Below the pieces are notes generated by a model. The model was not told the DNA's origin, ran no database searches, and was given only the letters and a program-made list of their open reading frames with translations. Both the position numbers and the translations under genes were made by a program. From Ephydatia muelleri (taxonomy: Eukaryota > Porifera > Demospongiae > Spongillida > Spongillidae), in the NCBI GenBank assembly GCA_013339895.1, contig JABACO010000013.1, positions 2,994,805 to 3,058,804 on the forward strand: a DNA stretch of 64,000 nucleotides, written 5' to 3'. Positions 60,447 to 64,000 of the stretch are shown here, one piece after another. Each line of letters begins with the position of its first letter. Position 1 is the first letter of the stretch.

Positions 60447-60902
60447 GGGAGAGTAGGGTAATTGGGAGAAAGGTTAGGTATGGGAGAGTAGGGTAATTGG
60501 GAGAAAGGTTAGGTATGGGAGAGTAGGGTAATTGGGAGAAAGGTTAGGTATGGGAGAGTAGGGTAATTGGGAGAAAGGTTAGGTATGGGAGAGTAGGGTA
60601 ATTGGGAGAAAGGTTAGGTATGGGAGAGTAGGGTAATTGGGAGAAAGGTTAGGTATGGGAGAGTAGGGTAATTGGGAGAAAGGCTGTACAGGTATGGGAG
60701 AGTAGGGTAATTGGGAGAAAGGTTAGGTATGGGAGAGTAGGGTAATTGGGAGAAAGGCTGTACAGGTATGGGAGAGTAGGGTAATTGGGAGAAAGGTTAG
60801 GTATGGGAGAGTAGGGTAATTGGGAGAAAGGTTAGGTATGGGAGAGTAGGGTAATTGGGAGAAAGGTTAGGTATGGGAGAGTAGGGTAATTGGGAGAATG
60901 GC
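60447..60902. repeat. 35-bp minisatellite, about 13 units with a variant unit
   Basis: Same unit as at 29911. Two internal units and the last one end in GGCTGTACAGG rather than GGTTAGG, so the array has grown by duplicating its variant end unit as well. Confidence 0.95.
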
Positions 60903-63900
60903 TGTACAGGTATGTTAGGCTATCCAGACTCCAGGATTTCAAATCCATTGTCATATCCCACTATCGCTTTAAAACAAACAAAAAAAGAAATGTTAAGTCC
61001 GCTTCACAGTGTTACATCAAACACTCATAACCAGGCAACAGAGTGTTTGGGGCATCAGCAAGGTGGTAACACACCCACAAAATGCCCACCACCATATGAT
61101 ATTTAAATTTAATTGTCTACATTACAATAGTTTCTGCACGCATAAGAAAAAGGAATCCCAGATATTTACTGGACTGGGAAGTAAGCTAGGTCAAACTCAT
61201 GTAAATAGCTTGATACTTACCTTTCACACTTCACTTAGTCTCTGAGGCTACTTGCCTGATCCAGAAAGAACTTGATCAGTGTCCTCAAATCTCCTGATGA
61301 GCAGGTTGTGCTTCACTGGTGCAATAAATGATGGAATAAGTGTGCATAAAATGATTGCTGAATAGGTTGTGCAATTATTATTGGCAGAAAATAATACATG
61401 TATGACAACAGTGTTAAAGAAACTGGTAACCACGACAACAGTGCTTAAGAACTGGCAACCACACGTAAGAAAGTGACCTCATAGAGCTATCCGATGTGTG
61501 TGTGGCTCCAACATACTCCTCCTCCCCAGTACATGAACTGTGCAGAAGTATAGATACGTACAATCTGAGTGGCGTTTTTGAGTCTTCCAATACCAAACAT
61601 CAGCAATAATCATTCCTGTTAAAGGCTGCAATCATTGTTAAATATATTTTTTGTTATTTTCTCCAGTATTGTTGTTCCTCCCTCACCCCGCCCTTCCTCA
61701 CCCACCCTTCCAAGAAGGGATACATGTTACATGTCAACGCGATTCTTACAGCTATATATCACGACGCGTAAGTGGCTAAGCCTGTAACGGTTCCATGTAA
61801 TTACCCAGCGTATCCAACTGAGGGGAGAGAGTTTCCTCCACCTATTTCATTTCCAAATTGCAGGGTGAACTAAAACAAACGCGAAAGTCAGCACTTAAAT
61901 TGTAGGTGCGCTCTATTTCGATGAATTGCTGTAACATCCACAAATTTAATTTAATATGTGCATGGACTATGTATTACAAGCAAATGAGCAATACGAAAAC
62001 CATTTTTCTCTCCGCCGCGCTGGAACGAAGATTACACATACGTGCTCTTCAACGGGAAGTACGAGAATGCCACAAGCTCAGTCCGTAATTTGTCCTCTTG
62101 AGGCACTGGTTGTAATCGGTATCCCTGAAGTATTGTCCTCAGTCTGGTACCCAGGCCCAGATTCCCAACAGCTGCGGGTGGATGCGGATGGTGGATTACA
62201 TCACCGCCACCATGGGATATGTGAAGAGTGCACACACCCATCACTCGTTATGCACAACACTTCAACATGTATGGTAGCAGGGGTCATTTTACATCCCATG
62301 TGTATTATGTAATATCACACACACACACCATACACACACACACACACACCACACACACACATACACACACACCACACACACACATACACACACACATACC
62401 ACACACACATAACTATGCACCTTTTGCATTTTTGTGGGTACTCCAAATATGAGAATGGCTTTTAACCCGTTCGTAACCAAAGGTTCAAGAGCTGCCTTCA
62501 GCTGGTCACACCGTACCTATCAAAAGAGCACATCTCCAGCGTTCAACTCGCTCAGAGGCAGCCAATTGCCGGAAACTACTGACCTTTTCTGGCCTGGTAG
62601 ACTGGTCACCTCTTCCTTTGCATCCGGGACATCGCCGAGGAGAGGGGTATACAGTCTTGACTCTTGTTAAGAACGGGAACAGAATTATATTACCTTACAA
62701 AGACGGGGTACACGAGGCCTGCAGCGGACAGTATGGTATTCTGTGACTGCCAGGCGCGTACAACTTCGTGGTGATATCTGACATCCTTGACCGAGGGCCG
62801 AAATTATTTTTAATGACATCATTGTCCAACCAGAGCAGATCATAATTGTCAATGTGCCTCGTACCAGGTCCCATTCTCCACAGGAGTATGCTCATTTGAA
62901 AAGGCTTCTTTGACCAACTTCATTGGATGATAGAATATCTGGTTTTTCAGGTTAAAATAAATATATTTAGAAATTGTGATCTACATCTACAACACGTAAC
63001 CTCTTAAAACCTAAACCAAAACACGTAATGAAGTTTTATGAATGAAAAATATTATATTTCATATGAATCCACATCAGCACATTTAAAATTGCTTTAAAGT
63101 ATTTTTCCTCTTTTGCAAATATAGTATGTTGCAATGTGACGGTCAAATTAAGCGATTATATCCATGCACTACAGTAGATAGGTCTTTCTATCTGCTATAT
63201 TATTATCTGATCCCACCCCCCACAACGACCCCACAACTACCCTATAACTACCCAACCCCAACTATATCCAAACTACCTAACTATGTGGGAGGTATGAGCG
63301 CTTGTGGGTTGCACGCACTCGCGTTTGTAAGGTTTCGATCATGTTCTACTCTCGATTGCGTACTCGTGCCTTTACTCCCTTTTTATATAAATAATGAGTG
63401 TGCCAACCTGCAGCTGGTCCTTATCACTGGCTTGGACAAGACGGCCCAACAAAAAAAATCTTGGCGGGATTTGTCAAGAATTTTTTGATTTGAATTAAAG
63501 GCTTTGATTTGGATTCTGATACTTAACTTCGTATTCTACAAAGCCACATTCTTAGACAGTCACAATTGCACATTCCATTCTAGCACAACTGAGGTCTGAT
63601 TACGAATTTATCATTATCAATACATTTTTACGGAAACAATGCTAAGCATCAGAAATGTAATTTTAAAACTTGAAAAACACGTGTTACAAATTCTTGCCAG
63701 TCTACCAAGACTTTTTTTTGTAGGACATTCCACTCCTCCTGCGTATAATGACTTCTCTGTCCCAGTTGGAAGACTAGAAGCATCCTGTCTTTTTAAATTA
63801 TGATCAATTGTACAATAGACCGGTGATCAGGACTAATGTACGCTAGTTCCTGGGCATGTGACGAGACTGTTAAAGCACGGCTGCAATCTGAATGAGGCAT

Positions 63901-64000
63901 TGACTATCTCTTTCGCCTAACTATTGGAATTTAATAATATCAGTAAAACATTTCAACAAGCATTTTTTTTTTGTTCCCACAGTACAAATGTTGAGTCAGC
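60903..64000 (+). repeat. Non-coding duplicated block, nearly identical to 30.27-33.37 kb
   Basis: High identity over 3.1 kb, including the one-sided MITE end (about 62142), an interrupted (CA)n (62317-62410) whose pattern differs from 31683-31768, and the AACAC empty site at 62991. Small ORFs are preserved only because the DNA is. No gene recognised. Confidence 0.7.

Larger units (their letters stand above)
48580..64000 (+). repeat. Segmental-duplication unit 2 (cut by window end)
   Basis: Colinear with 23.9-33.36 kb, except for the 6.5-kb element at 49336-55833 and a longer minisatellite. The caspase/MBL gene in this unit is less damaged than in unit 1. The window ends about 30 bp before the third P450 copy would begin. 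Confidence 0.8.

Overview
The window is eukaryotic and most resembles a compact early-branching metazoan genome; a sponge is my best guess, held weakly. Genes have many short introns (43-60 bp) with GT/AG borders. There is a membrane-anchored AIG1-like GTPase, CYP46A1-like P450 gene copies, CA/GT microsatellites, and a very high density of DNA transposons and MITEs. I recognised no prokaryotic signals, CRISPR array, rRNA or tRNA gene.

Layout. 0.1-5.1 kb: a divergent gene pair (a multi-exon transposon-type protein on the minus strand, a five-exon 274-aa unknown on the plus strand) sharing a 45-bp gap. 5.8-7.5 kb: a TIR element with a zinc-finger remnant. 8.15-9.34 kb: an intact single-exon GTPase. 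9.7-16.0 kb: a rearranged transposon with convergent RecQ-helicase and DUF6589-type genes, containing a foldback of its own end and a hAT remnant. 16.7-18.8 kb: a 2.04-kb Transib-like element. 18.8-24 kb: inverted and partial copies of repeats found further right, plus MITEs and foldbacks. 24-35.8 kb: a segmental-duplication unit holding a caspase-like/metallo-beta-lactamase pseudogene, a 35-bp minisatellite, a CYP46A1-like pseudogene and retroelement remnants at its borders. 36-43 kb: a MITE, a K/R-rich gene remnant and RAG1-like pseudogene A. 43.2-45.3 kb: the second Transib-like copy. 45.3-64 kb: the end of one duplication unit (second P450 copy) and most of another (better caspase/MBL copy), interrupted by a 6.5-kb TIR element that carries RAG1-like gene B plus DUF6589 and RecQ remnants.

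Main result. Two RAG1-lineage systems sit side by side. (1) RAG1-like gene B (complement of 50102-53555) can be read by eye as 11 exons coding about 950 aa. It has the RAG1 N-terminal zinc region, a RING-like domain, a following zinc finger and a core ending in a GEQGAES motif. One frame break was seen, in a C5 run. A divergent, more damaged relative (A) lies at 39.1-42.45 kb. (2) Two copies of a Transib-like element have termini CACAGTGG...CCACTGTG (the first seven bases equal the RSS heptamer), exact 5-bp target duplications (CATTC; AACAC), matching empty sites elsewhere in the window, and an ORF with the RAG1/Transib catalytic-glutamate region followed by a CCHC knuckle.

A second possible novelty is the RecQ + DUF6589 transposon family, with ends beginning AGTCTCGTACCCAGACCC. 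A 94-bp MITE with related ends has an exact 11-bp target duplication. Frame, splice and domain calls were made by eye. Family names rest on remembered motifs, not searches.
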